Below, in pieces: positions 26,577-34,920 of a DNA stretch of 64,000 nt; position 1 is the first letter of the stretch; the number at the start of each line of letters is the position of its first letter. Below the pieces are notes generated by a model. It was not told where the DNA came from, searched no databases, and was given only the letters and a program-made list of their open reading frames with translations. The stretch covers positions 744,001 through 808,000 of the forward strand of contig NZ_CP109427.1 of NCBI RefSeq assembly GCF_036250695.1, in the 5' to 3' direction. This DNA is from Streptomyces sp. NBC_01497 (lineage in GTDB: Bacteria > Actinomycetota > Actinomycetes > Streptomycetales > Streptomycetaceae). Made by a program: the position numbers and the translations under genes.

Positions 26577-26969
26577 ATGGCCACGATGGAACTCACGAAG
26601 GAAAACTTCGACCAGACCGTGTCGGACAACGGCTTCCTTCTCATCGACTTCTGGGCTTCCTGGTGCGGTCCGTGCCGCCAGTTCGCGCCGGTCTACGAGA
26701 AGGCGTCGGAGCGTCACGAGGACCTGGTCTTCGCCAAGGTCGACACGGAGGCCCAGCAGGAACTCGCCGCCGCTTTCGACATCCGCTCGATCCCGACCCT
26801 GATGATCGTCCGGGACAACGTGGCGGTCTTCGCCCAGCCGGGCGCCCTCCCCGAGACGGCCCTGGAGGACGTGATCGGCCAGGCCAGGGCGCTGGACATG
26901 GACGAGGTCCGCAAGTCCATCGCCGAGGCGGAGGCCAAGGAGGCCACCGCCCCGGATGCCGCCGAGTAG
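26577..26969 (+). CDS. trxA: thioredoxin
   Basis: A 130-residue thioredoxin with the active site WASWCGPC (Cys30, Cys33) and the cis-Pro segment SIPTLMIV. It reduces protein disulfides and supports enzymes such as MsrA and ribonucleotide reductase. A C-terminal extension of about 20 residues rich in Glu/Ala (EAEAKEATAPDAAE) is longer than in E. coli TrxA. It is divergent from the flavin disulfide reductase gene and may be co-regulated with it, although it is normally reduced by a separate TrxB. Confidence 0.93.
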   Translation: MATMELTKENFDQTVSDNGFLLIDFWASWCGPCRQFAPVYEKASERHEDLVFAKVDTEAQQELAAAFDIRSIPTLMIVRDNVAVFAQPGALPETALEDVIGQARALDMDEVRKSIAEAEAKEATAPDAAE

Positions 26970-27053
26970 GCGGTCGGCGGCACGAGAACAGCACACCGCG
27001 ACGACCCGGCACTCGCCCCGGCCCGCCCCTTGAGGGGGGTGGCCGTCCGTACC

Positions 27054-27072
27054 CGGTCCCCGACGGGGACCG
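27054..27072. terminator. bidirectional terminator hairpin
   Basis: CGGTCCCC, loop GAC, GGGGACCG: a perfect 8-bp stem between the convergent thioredoxin and aldehyde dehydrogenase genes. A second weak hairpin (CCCCT-TG-AGGGG) lies at 27026-27037. Confidence 0.65.
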
Positions 27073-27075
27073 TGG

Positions 27076-28512
27076 TCAGAAGGGATGAGTGGCCGGGTCC
27101 TCGCGTACCGTCGTCCAGCGCAGGTCGGTGAAGGCGTCCAGGTTGCTCTCGCCCCCGAAGCGCGCGCCGGTACCGGATGCCGCGACGCCCCCGAAGGGTG
27201 CCGCGGCCTCGTCGTTCACGGTCTGGTCGTTGATGTGCGCGATCCCCGTCGGGACGCGCTCGGCCAAGGCGAGCCCGCGGGCGGTGTCCCGCGTGACGAT
27301 GCCGAGGGACAGCCCGTACGCGGAGTCGGCGGCGAGCGCGGCGGCCTCGTCCAGGGTCCTGAAGGCGCGCACCGGGGCGACGGGGCCGAACACCTCCTCC
27401 GCGTAGGCGGGGGTGTCGTCGGTCGCGTCCGCGATGACGGTGGGCCGGTAGAACAGCCCGTCGTACGTGCCGCCCGCGACGATCCGCGCGCCGCCCGCGG
27501 CGCTGCCGGAGACGAGTGCGTGGATCTTGTCGCGCTGACCGGCGTCGATCACGGGCCCGAGATGGACCTGCTCGCGGTACGGGTCGCCGACGGCGAGCGC
27601 GTCGGCGCGGGCCGCGAGGGCCTCGACGTAGGCGTCGTGGAGCGACGCGTGCACGAGGTGGCGGCCCGTGGTCATGCAGATCTGGCCCTGGTGGAAGTAG
27701 GAGCCCCACGTGCCCTGGGCCACGGCCGCGTCGATGTCGGCGTCCTCCAGCACCACCAGCGCGGAGTTGCCGCCGAGTTCCAGGTGCGCCCGCTTGAGCA
27801 GGCGGCCGGCGCTCTCCCCCACGGCGCGCCCCGCGGCGGTGGAACCGGTGAACGACAGGACGGGCACGGTCGGCTCCGCCACCAGCGCCCGTCCGGTCGC
27901 GGCACCCCCCGGCAGGACGTGCAGCAGGTGTTCCGGCAGTCCGGCCTCGGCGAGGACGGCGGCGAGCGAGAGGCCCCCGGACACGGCGGTGCGCGGGTCC
28001 GGTTTGAGCAGCACGGCGTTGCCGAGTGCGAGCGCCGGCGCGACGGACCGGATCGACAGGATCAGCGGTGCGTTGAAGGGCGCGATGACGCCGACGGTGC
28101 CCACGGGCACCCGCCGTGTGTAGGACAGGCGCGGTTCCTCGCTCGTGAGGACCTGGCCGGCGGGCCGGGTGGCGAGGGAGGCGGCCTCGTAGCATTCCTG
28201 GGCGGCGACGTGCAGTTCGAAGTCGGCCTTGCCGGGGACCGAACCGGTCTCCCTTATCAGCCACGCGCGCAGTTCGTCGGCGTGCGCGCCGAACAGGTCG
28301 CCGGCCCGGCGCAGCACCGCCGCTCTGCGGAAGGCGGGGGTCGCGGCCCAGCCGTGCCGGGCCTGCGCCGCGGACCGCGCGGCGGTGCCCACGTCGTCCG
28401 GCGCCGCGAGTGTGAGGGTGGCCAGCGTCTCGCCGGTGGCGGGTTCCACGACCGGTGACGCGCCACCGGTCAGGGCCACGGGCTGCCAGGTCTTCGGGTC
28501 GAGGAGTACCAC
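27076..28512 (-). CDS. aromatic aldehyde dehydrogenase (benzaldehyde/vanillin DH type)
   Basis: A 478-residue NAD(P)-dependent aldehyde dehydrogenase. Visible are the VIAPFNAPL segment, SFTGSTAAGR cofactor loop, HLELGGNSA with the general-base Glu, the catalytic Cys in HQGQICMTT and EEVFGPV. Sequence style (HQGQICMTTGRHLVH) is that of benzaldehyde/vanillin dehydrogenases. With pobA and pcaF upstream it fits oxidation of 4-hydroxybenzaldehyde-type compounds to 4-hydroxybenzoate. The GTG start has GGGAGAG upstream and lies 64 bp after pobA. Confidence 0.88.
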   Translation of the reverse strand: MVLLDPKTWQPVALTGGASPVVEPATGETLATLTLAAPDDVGTAARSAAQARHGWAATPAFRRAAVLRRAGDLFGAHADELRAWLIRETGSVPGKADFELHVAAQECYEAASLATRPAGQVLTSEEPRLSYTRRVPVGTVGVIAPFNAPLILSIRSVAPALALGNAVLLKPDPRTAVSGGLSLAAVLAEAGLPEHLLHVLPGGAATGRALVAEPTVPVLSFTGSTAAGRAVGESAGRLLKRAHLELGGNSALVVLEDADIDAAVAQGTWGSYFHQGQICMTTGRHLVHASLHDAYVEALAARADALAVGDPYREQVHLGPVIDAGQRDKIHALVSGSAAGGARIVAGGTYDGLFYRPTVIADATDDTPAYAEEVFGPVAPVRAFRTLDEAAALAADSAYGLSLGIVTRDTARGLALAERVPTGIAHINDQTVNDEAAAPFGGVAASGTGARFGGESNLDAFTDLRWTTVREDPATHPF

Positions 28513-28576
28513 GGCGCTCTCCCAGGAGTGTCATTGCGGCGGTTCGGCGGTCCCTGCCCCGAGCGGGCCGGAGTGG

Positions 28577-29755
28577 TCATTCCAGCGGAAGGCCCGTGTA
28601 CTGGGCGGCGAGTTCGGCGGCCGCGTCACGCGACGTGGCGATGCGCTCCAGCCTGGTCAGTTCGATACGCCGGTCGAAGTCGCTCTCGCCGGGCGGGACA
28701 TGGAGCATCGTGGTCATGTCGTAGGAGAAGCGGGTGGCCTGCCAGACGCGGCGCAGTGCGGCACGGGGGTACGCGTCGAGCAGGGCGGTGGATCCGGTGC
28801 GGTGCAGCGCTTCGAAGGCCCTGCCGAGCAGCCGGACGTCGAAGACCGCGAGGTTGAGGCCCTTCGCGCCGGTGGGCGGCACGATGTGTGCGGCGTCGCC
28901 CGCGAGCAACAGCCGCCCGTGGCGCATGGGTTCGCAGACGAAGCTGCGCATGGGCGTGAGCGTCTTGCTGGTGACCGGCCCCCGTCGCAGCGTCCAGTCG
29001 GGATCGGAGCCGGCCGCGAAGCGTGCGTCCAGCTCGTCCCAGATCCGCTCGTCGGGCCAGTCGGCCGGGTCGGTGCCGTTCGGGACCTGGAGGTAGAGCC
29101 GGGACACGGTGGGCGAGCGCATGCTGAGCAGCGCGAAGCCCGTCGCGCCGCGCGCGTAGACGAGTTCGTCGCTGGAGGGCGCGACGTCGGCGAGGATGCC
29201 CAGCCAGGAGAACGGATAGTCGCGCTCGTACGTGGTGCGCAGCGCGGCCGGGACGGCGGAGCGCGCCACGCCGTGGAAGCCGTCGCAGCCGACGATCCAG
29301 TCGCACTCCAGGGTGGCCTCCCGGCCCTCGTGGCGGTAACGCACGCGAGGGCTCCCGCCGTCGGCGCCCTCGACGGCGACCGCCTCGGCTCCGAAGAACA
29401 GCGGTGGTCCTTCGGCGAGTTGCAGGGCGACGAGGTCCTTGACGATCTCGGTCTGCGCGTAGACCGTGACCGTACGCCCGGTCAGCGCGCGGAAGTCGAC
29501 GCGGTGGGACGTGCCGTCGAAACGCAGCTCGATGCCGTGGTGTTCGAGTCCTTCGGCGTCGAGGCGCGAGCCCGCGCCGACAGCGCGCAGCGCCTCGACG
29601 GTGCCCGCTTCGAGCATGCCGGCGCGCTGGCGCGCCTCGATGTAGGCCCGGTCGCGGTTCTCCAGGACGACGCAGTCGATGCCCGCGAGGTGCAACTGCC
29701 GGGCGAGCAGCAGTCCCGCGGGGCCCGCGCCGATGATCCCTACGGTGGTCCGCAT
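28577..29755 (-). CDS. pobA: 4-hydroxybenzoate 3-monooxygenase
   Basis: A 392-residue flavoprotein of PobA length. It carries GIIGAGPAGLLLARQL at the N-terminus, the DG fingerprint WIVGCDGFHGVAR, and GDAAHIVPPTGAKGLNLA, with FSWLGILAD and RHGRLLLAGD typical of p-hydroxybenzoate hydroxylase. It converts 4-hydroxybenzoate to protocatechuate with NAD(P)H and O2. The start lies 20 bp after the pcaF stop and before the aldehyde dehydrogenase gene, giving an aldehyde to acid to catechol order of enzymes, though the order of genes is reversed. Confidence 0.93.
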   Translation of the reverse strand: MRTTVGIIGAGPAGLLLARQLHLAGIDCVVLENRDRAYIEARQRAGMLEAGTVEALRAVGAGSRLDAEGLEHHGIELRFDGTSHRVDFRALTGRTVTVYAQTEIVKDLVALQLAEGPPLFFGAEAVAVEGADGGSPRVRYRHEGREATLECDWIVGCDGFHGVARSAVPAALRTTYERDYPFSWLGILADVAPSSDELVYARGATGFALLSMRSPTVSRLYLQVPNGTDPADWPDERIWDELDARFAAGSDPDWTLRRGPVTSKTLTPMRSFVCEPMRHGRLLLAGDAAHIVPPTGAKGLNLAVFDVRLLGRAFEALHRTGSTALLDAYPRAALRRVWQATRFSYDMTTMLHVPPGESDFDRRIELTRLERIATSRDAAAELAAQYTGLPLE

Positions 29756-29775
29756 GTCGTGGGGACGCTGTCCGT

Positions 29776-30966
29776 TCAGCGTTCGAGGACGAGGGCGAGG
29801 CCCTGCCCGACGCCGATGCACAGAGCCGCGAGACCGGTGCCGGAGCCCGCCGCGGCGAGCTGGTGGGCGACGGATCCCGCGATGCGGGCGCCGGACGCGC
29901 CGAGCGGGTGGCCGATGGCGATGGCGCCGCCGCGCGGATTGACGACGGACGGGTCGAGTTCGGGCCATTCGGCGAGACAGCCGAGCGACTGGGCGGCGAA
30001 CGCCTCGTTCAGCTCGAAGGTGGTGAGGTCCGCGAAGGTCCTGCCGGCCTTCTTCAGGGCGCGCTGTACGGCCTCGACGGGGCCGAGTCCGAAAAGGTTG
30101 GGCTCGATGCCGGTGACGGCGGACGTCCTGATCCTGGCGAGCGGTTCGCGGCCGCACGCGCGCAGTCCGTCCTCGTCGACGAGGAGCAGCGCGGCGGCCC
30201 CGTCGTTGAGCGGCGAGGAGTTGCCCGCGGTGACCCGGCCGGTCCCGTCGGTGCGGAAGGAGGGCTTCAGCTTGGCGAGTGCCTCCATCGACGTGCTGTC
30301 GCGGATGGACTCGTCCCGGACGAGGTCGATGCCGGGGTAGGGCACGACCTCGTCGTCGTGGAGTCCGGCGGCCCACGCCGCGGCGGCCTTGCGGTGGCTG
30401 CCCAGTGCGAAGGCGTCCTGCTGCTCGCGCGTGATGCCGTGCTTGTCGGCGATCTGCTCGGCGCTCTCCCCGAGGGGGACGGTCCATTCCGCGGGCAGCC
30501 GCGGGTTGGTCATCCGCCAGCCGAGCGTGGTCGACCAGAGCTGCTGGTGGCCGGCCGGGAAGCCGCGCTCCGGCTTCTGCACCACCCAGGGCGCGCGGGT
30601 CATCGACTCCACGCCGCCCGCGAGGATCACGGAGGCGTCGCCGAGGGCCACGGCGCGGGCGGCCTGGATGACGGCTTCGAGGCCGGAGCCGCAGAGCCGG
30701 TTGACGGTCACGCCGGGCACGGAGACGGGCAGGCCGGCCAGCAGTGCGGCCATGCGGGCCACGTTCCTGTTGTCCTCGCCCGCGCCGTTGGCGTCGCCGA
30801 GGACGACGTCGTCGATCCGGGCCGGGTCGAGGGCGGGGGTGCGGTCCACCAGGGACTTCAGCACGTGAGCGGCCAGGTCGTCGGGGCGTACCGGGGCGAG
30901 GGCGCCCCCGAACCTGCCGATGGGGGTACGGACGGCGTCGACGACGTAGACATCGCGCAGGCTCAT
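29776..30966 (-). CDS. pcaF: beta-ketoadipyl-CoA thiolase-like acetyltransferase
   Basis: A 396-residue thiolase. Active-site Cys lies in VNRLCGSGLEA, the His in GGAIAIGHPLGASGA and the second Cys in ALCIGVGQGLAL. The GEDNRNVARMAALLAGLP stretch is characteristic of PcaF/PaaJ beta-ketoadipyl-CoA thiolases rather than general PhaA. In context with pobA it should do the last step of the protocatechuate branch, giving succinyl-CoA and acetyl-CoA. No pcaGHBCDIJ genes are in the window, so the ring-cleavage part is encoded elsewhere. It is the first gene of the operon. Confidence 0.85.
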   Translation of the reverse strand: MSLRDVYVVDAVRTPIGRFGGALAPVRPDDLAAHVLKSLVDRTPALDPARIDDVVLGDANGAGEDNRNVARMAALLAGLPVSVPGVTVNRLCGSGLEAVIQAARAVALGDASVILAGGVESMTRAPWVVQKPERGFPAGHQQLWSTTLGWRMTNPRLPAEWTVPLGESAEQIADKHGITREQQDAFALGSHRKAAAAWAAGLHDDEVVPYPGIDLVRDESIRDSTSMEALAKLKPSFRTDGTGRVTAGNSSPLNDGAAALLLVDEDGLRACGREPLARIRTSAVTGIEPNLFGLGPVEAVQRALKKAGRTFADLTTFELNEAFAAQSLGCLAEWPELDPSVVNPRGGAIAIGHPLGASGARIAGSVAHQLAAAGSGTGLAALCIGVGQGLALVLER

Positions 30967-31073
30967 GGCTCTCGTCTCTCTCCCGCGACCGGGGGCGGTG
31001 CGGCGGTGGCTCGGTGCGGGCGGCCCGCCCGACGGCCGGGTCGCCGTGGTCACGCCGGGTCTGTGCGCTCTGC

Positions 31074-31085
31074 GAACACTCGTTC
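31074..31085. promoter_or_regulatory. GAAC-ACTC-GTTC dyad in pcaF promoter region
   Basis: A four-base inverted repeat in the 222-bp divergent gap, about 110 bp upstream of the pcaF start. It resembles short IclR-family half-sites, but the arms are brief. Confidence 0.3.
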
Positions 31086-31188
31086 ACTCGTGCCCGTCGA
31101 GTCTCTGCCTCGCGCCGTGCGGTGTCAACGTCCCGCGAGGGGTGACCTGGTGGACGGGCCCCGGCCACGGGGCCCTACGGTCGTTGCC

Positions 31189-31653
31189 ATGACGCCCTAC
31201 TCCGACGTACACGACCACGCCGACAGCGACGTGCCGGGCCGCACCGGCCCGGCGGCCACGACCGAGGCGGACCCCCACCAGGTGGGACAGGTCCGCACCG
31301 AGTACTCCCCCGCGCACGACGGGGACCCCGACCCGGGCGAAATCGTGTGGACCTGGGTGCCGTTCGAGGAGAACGACGGACGCGGCAAGGACCGCCCCGT
31401 CCTGGTCGTGGCACGCGAGGCCGGCGGCACGCTGCTCGCCGTGCAGCTGACCAGCAAGCGGCACAGCGACGACCCCGGCTGGGTGGCGATCGGCCAGGGC
31501 CCCTGGGACCGCGAGGAACGCGACTCGTGGGTGGCGCTGGAGCGGGTGATGCGGCTGCACGAGGAGGGCATGCGGCGCGAGGCGTGCGCCCTGGACCGGG
31601 GCCGGTTCAACCTGGTGGTGAACCGGTTGCGGGAGCGCTACGGCTGGAGCTGA
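31189..31653 (+). CDS. PemK/MazF-like protein
   Basis: A 154-residue protein. After a 48-residue acidic N-terminal tail the core reads GEIVWTWVPFEENDGRGKDRPVLVV and LLAVQLTSKRHSD, the SH3-like barrel of the PemK/MazF family, whose members are mRNA interferases. No antitoxin gene (short AbrB/MetJ-like or RHH protein) is adjacent on either side, so it may be an orphan or a domesticated member. The start is the first ATG after the divergent promoter region; upstream frames are shadow sequence. Confidence 0.72.
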   Translation: MTPYSDVHDHADSDVPGRTGPAATTEADPHQVGQVRTEYSPAHDGDPDPGEIVWTWVPFEENDGRGKDRPVLVVAREAGGTLLAVQLTSKRHSDDPGWVAIGQGPWDREERDSWVALERVMRLHEEGMRREACALDRGRFNLVVNRLRERYGWS

Positions 31654-31721
31654 CGGGACGCGGCCGCCAGGCCCCGGTACGGCGTGCGGGACCCGCAGGG
31701 CGACGCCGCCCGGACGCGCCG

Positions 31722-31759
31722 GCGGCGCCGGTCCCCGCGCCTGCGGGGACCGGCGCCGC
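31722..31759. terminator. strong bidirectional terminator hairpin
   Basis: GGCGCCGGTCCCCGC pairs perfectly with GCGGGGACCGGCGCC around a GCCT loop; two more base pairs extend the stem to 17 bp. It sits in the convergent gap between the PemK-like gene and egtD. Confidence 0.85.
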
Positions 31760-31769
31760 GCGCGGCGGG

Positions 31770-32741
31770 TCAGACGGCCGTCGCCAGCGAGAGCGCGAAG
31801 CGGCCCTCCGTGTCCGTCCACCAGCGGGAGGGCGCGAACCCGGCCGCGGTGACCTCGGCGTCGACCCCCTCCCTGCGGAACTTCGCGGAGATCTCCGTCC
31901 GCATGTCCTCGCCCCGTGCGAAGTGCACGACGAGATCGAGCTCGGGCACCTTGACGGTGAGGCCGCGCCGGGCCCTCAGCCGCATCTCGACCCACTCGTT
32001 CTCGCGGTCCCAGAGCGCCACATGGTCGAAGTCACTCAGCTCGAAGTCGGCGCCGAGCTCGCGGTCGACCACGGTCAGGACGTTCTTGTTGAACGCGGCC
32101 GTCACTCCGGACGCGTCGTCGTAGGCCCGCACCAGCACGCCCTCGTCCTTGACGAGGTCCGTGCCGAGCAGCAGCGAGTCACCCGGCGCCAGCAGCGCCC
32201 GTACCGAGGAGAGGAAGGCCGCGCGCTCGGGCGGCAGCAGGTTCCCGATCGTCCCGCCGAGGAACGCCACCAGCCGCGGGCCCTCGGTCGGCGGCAGGGC
32301 CACGCTCCGGGTGAAGTCCGCGATGAGCGCGTGCACCCGCAGTTCGGGGCGCTCGGCGAGCAGTGCCTCCGCGGCGCCGGTCAGGGCGCTCTCGCTCACG
32401 TCGACCGCCACGTAGTCGCGCAGCCCGGTCGCGGCGGTGAGCGCGTCGAGCAGGTGCCGGGTCTTCTCCGAGGACCCGGAGCCCAGTTCGACGAGGGTGC
32501 GGGCGCCGGTGGCCTCGGCGATGTCGGGGGCGCGGGTGAGCAGGATCTCGCGTTCCGCGCGGGTCGGGTAGTACTCGGGGAGCCGGGTGATCTCCTCGAA
32601 CAGGTCGCTGCCGCGCGCGTCGTAGAACCACTTGGGCGGCAGCGACTTGGGGTCGGCGGTGAGGCCCTGGAGCACGTCGGCGCGCAGCGCGGCGCCGGTG
32701 GCGTCCTCGGGCAGGGTGCGGGTCACGGTGTAAGGGCTCAC
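31770..32741 (-). CDS. egtD: L-histidine N(alpha)-methyltransferase
   Basis: A 323-residue SAM-dependent methyltransferase of the EgtD family, making hercynine (trimethylhistidine) from histidine. KWFYDARGSDLFEEIT near the N-terminus, the SAM motif LVELGSGSSEKTR and FLGGTIGNL are typical. It is the last gene of egtABCD; its GTG start overlaps the egtC stop (GTGA). Note that the pathway order is EgtD (hercynine), EgtA (gamma-glutamylcysteine), EgtB, EgtC, then a C-S lyase EgtE not present here. Confidence 0.95.
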   Translation of the reverse strand: MSPYTVTRTLPEDATGAALRADVLQGLTADPKSLPPKWFYDARGSDLFEEITRLPEYYPTRAEREILLTRAPDIAEATGARTLVELGSGSSEKTRHLLDALTAATGLRDYVAVDVSESALTGAAEALLAERPELRVHALIADFTRSVALPPTEGPRLVAFLGGTIGNLLPPERAAFLSSVRALLAPGDSLLLGTDLVKDEGVLVRAYDDASGVTAAFNKNVLTVVDRELGADFELSDFDHVALWDRENEWVEMRLRARRGLTVKVPELDLVVHFARGEDMRTEISAKFRREGVDAEVTAAGFAPSRWWTDTEGRFALSLATAV

Positions 32742-33493
32742 GAGGGTGGCTCCTTGAGGGGGGAGAGCGTCACGTCGGCGCGGGTCGCCACGAGCAGCGT
32801 GCGGTCGGGGACCTCGCACCAGCGGGGGTCGTCGTCGTACGGCTCCGAGGCCACGACCACGCGGCGGCCGGGGTCGTGGAGGTGCCAGAGGGTGTCGCCC
32901 CAGGCGGTGGCGGCGATGGCGGCGCCGTCGGTCAGCAGCAGGTTGAGCCGGGAGGCGGGTGCGGCGCCGGCCACGTCGTGGACGGTGTCGGCGAGCGCCT
33001 GGCCGAGCGTGTCGCCGGCCCGCAGCCGGTGCAGGAGCAGGGCCCAGACCAGTGCGGAATCGTTTCTGGCCTCCAGCGCGAGCAGCTCCTCGACGGGCAG
33101 CGCGGCGGCGAGCGCCGCGACACTGCCGGGCCAGCCGGACACCGCGCCGTTGTGGCTGAACAGCCAGGGCCCCGCGGCGAACGGCGCCGCCGCCGCCTCG
33201 CCGTCCGCGCCGGGCACCGTGGCGTCCCGTACGGCGGCGAGCAGCGCGCCCGTGCGCACCACGCGGGCCAGGTCCGCGAAACCGAGGTCCGCCCAGATCG
33301 GCCCGGCGCGCCGGTAGCGCGCGGGCACCGGATCGTCCTGCGCGTACCAGCCGACGCCGAAACCGTCGGCGTTGACCGTGCCGTGGAGCTGCCGCCGGGG
33401 AGCCCAGGACTGCTCGTACAAGGCGTGCGGCGGCTCGACGAGCACCTCGCCGAGCGGAGCCGGCGGCCCGAGGCAGGCGAGATGGCGGCACAT
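32738..33493 (-). CDS. egtC: gamma-glutamyl-hercynylcysteine sulfoxide hydrolase
   Basis: A 251-residue class II glutamine-amidotransferase-fold hydrolase. MCRHLACLG places the nucleophile Cys at residue 2, exposed after Met removal; NADGFGVGWY and FSHNGAVSG are conserved in the fold. In ergothioneine synthesis it removes the gamma-glutamyl group from the EgtB product. Its start overlaps the egtB stop by one base (TGATG), and its end overlaps egtD. Confidence 0.93.
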   Translation of the reverse strand: MCRHLACLGPPAPLGEVLVEPPHALYEQSWAPRRQLHGTVNADGFGVGWYAQDDPVPARYRRAGPIWADLGFADLARVVRTGALLAAVRDATVPGADGEAAAAPFAAGPWLFSHNGAVSGWPGSVAALAAALPVEELLALEARNDSALVWALLLHRLRAGDTLGQALADTVHDVAGAAPASRLNLLLTDGAAIAATAWGDTLWHLHDPGRRVVVASEPYDDDPRWCEVPDRTLLVATRADVTLSPLKEPPS

Positions 33494-34920
33494 CAGGCGT
33501 CCCGCGCGGTGCGGAAGCCGGAGAAGATCTGCCGGCGCACCGGCAGGTCCCAGTTGCGGAACGTCCCCCGGCAGGCGACCTCGTCGACCGCGAAGGACCC
33601 GCCCCGCAGGATCTTGTGGTCACCGCCGAAGAACACCTGCGAGTACTCCGGGTACGGGAAGACCGTGAAGCCCGGGTAGGGCAGGAAGTCGCTCGACGTC
33701 CACTCCCATACGTCGCCGATGAGCTGCCGGACGCCGAGCGGGGACGCACCGGCCGGGTAGCTGCCCACGCGGGCCGGCTTGAGGTGGCGCTGACCGAGGT
33801 TGGCGTGCTCGGGTGTCGGGTCGGCGTCGCCCCACGGGTAGCGGCGGGACTCCCCCGTCGCCGGGTCGTGGCGGGCTGCCTTCTCCCATTCCTCCTCGGT
33901 GGGCAGGCGCCGGCCCGCCCAGCGGGCGTACGCGTCGGCCTCGTACCAGCTCACGTGCAGCACCGGCTCGTCGTCCCGGACGGGCTCCAGTGTGCCGAAG
34001 CCGCGGCGCAGCCACTGGCCGCTGTCGTGGCGCCAGAACAGCGGGGCGCCGATGCCGTGTTCGCGGATCTGCGCCCAGCCCTCGGGCGCCCACCACCGCT
34101 CGTCGGTGTACCCGCCGTCCTCGATGAAGGCCCGGTAGGCGCCATTGGTGACGGGCACGGTGTCGATGTGGAAGGCAGGCACCAGGCGCTGGTGGGCGGG
34201 GCGCTCGTTGTCCAGGGCCCAGGGCTCCGTGGAGGTGCCCATGGTGAAGGGCCCTGCGGGCACGAACACCTCCGTGGGCAGCGCCGCCACGTCCGCCGCG
34301 CCCGGCGCGGGCGGCTCCGGCGCGTGCAGCACGGCCGGACCCTTGCGCAGCTGATGGGTGATCAGCATGGTCTCGTCGTGCTGCTGCTCGTGCTGGGCGA
34401 TCATCCCGTAGGCGAACCCCGAGTGCAGCAGCGGCGCGCCCTCGTGCAGCGGGGTGCGCTCGATGACGTCGAGGACCCGGTCACGGATGTCGGCGGCGTA
34501 GGCGCGCGCCTCGGCGGGCGGCAGCAGCGGCAGCGTGGGCCGCTCGGAGCGCGGGTGCTCGAAGGCGTCGTAGATCAAGTCGATGTCGGGACGTACGGCG
34601 TCCCGGCCGCCGACGTTGCGCAGCAGCCACTGCTCCTCCTGGTTGCCGATGTGGGCGAGATCCCACACGAGCGGCGACATCAGGGGCGAGTGCTGGGCGG
34701 TGAGGTCGTCCTCGTCGACGCAGGACGTCAGCAGGGCGGTGCGGGCGCGCGCCCGGGTCAGTGTCCGGACGGCGTGGACGCGAAGAGCCTCGGCGTCCTG
34801 GCCGGGTATCAGCAGTGTGGCCGGGGGCGTCTCGCTTCCCCCGGGCGTGGTGCCCGTGACCGCGGACGAAGAGGTGCTCGCGGCGGAGTCGTTCGGGGTC
34901 TCGGCGGAGCGCTCGGTCAT
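33493..34920 (-). CDS. egtB: hercynine oxygenase
   Basis: A 475-residue two-domain enzyme: an N-terminal DinB-type helical domain and a C-terminal formylglycine-generating-enzyme-like domain (FTMGTSTEPWALDNERPAHQ, RLPTEEEWEKAAR, GDVWEWTSSDF). The three-His iron site is visible as DLAHIGNQEE and QHEQQHDET. It joins gamma-glutamylcysteine to hercynine with O2. A low-complexity N-terminal tail of about 35 residues is longer than usual. The ATG overlaps the egtA stop. Confidence 0.95.
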   Translation of the reverse strand: MTERSAETPNDSAASTSSSAVTGTTPGGSETPPATLLIPGQDAEALRVHAVRTLTRARARTALLTSCVDEDDLTAQHSPLMSPLVWDLAHIGNQEEQWLLRNVGGRDAVRPDIDLIYDAFEHPRSERPTLPLLPPAEARAYAADIRDRVLDVIERTPLHEGAPLLHSGFAYGMIAQHEQQHDETMLITHQLRKGPAVLHAPEPPAPGAADVAALPTEVFVPAGPFTMGTSTEPWALDNERPAHQRLVPAFHIDTVPVTNGAYRAFIEDGGYTDERWWAPEGWAQIREHGIGAPLFWRHDSGQWLRRGFGTLEPVRDDEPVLHVSWYEADAYARWAGRRLPTEEEWEKAARHDPATGESRRYPWGDADPTPEHANLGQRHLKPARVGSYPAGASPLGVRQLIGDVWEWTSSDFLPYPGFTVFPYPEYSQVFFGGDHKILRGGSFAVDEVACRGTFRNWDLPVRRQIFSGFRTARDA

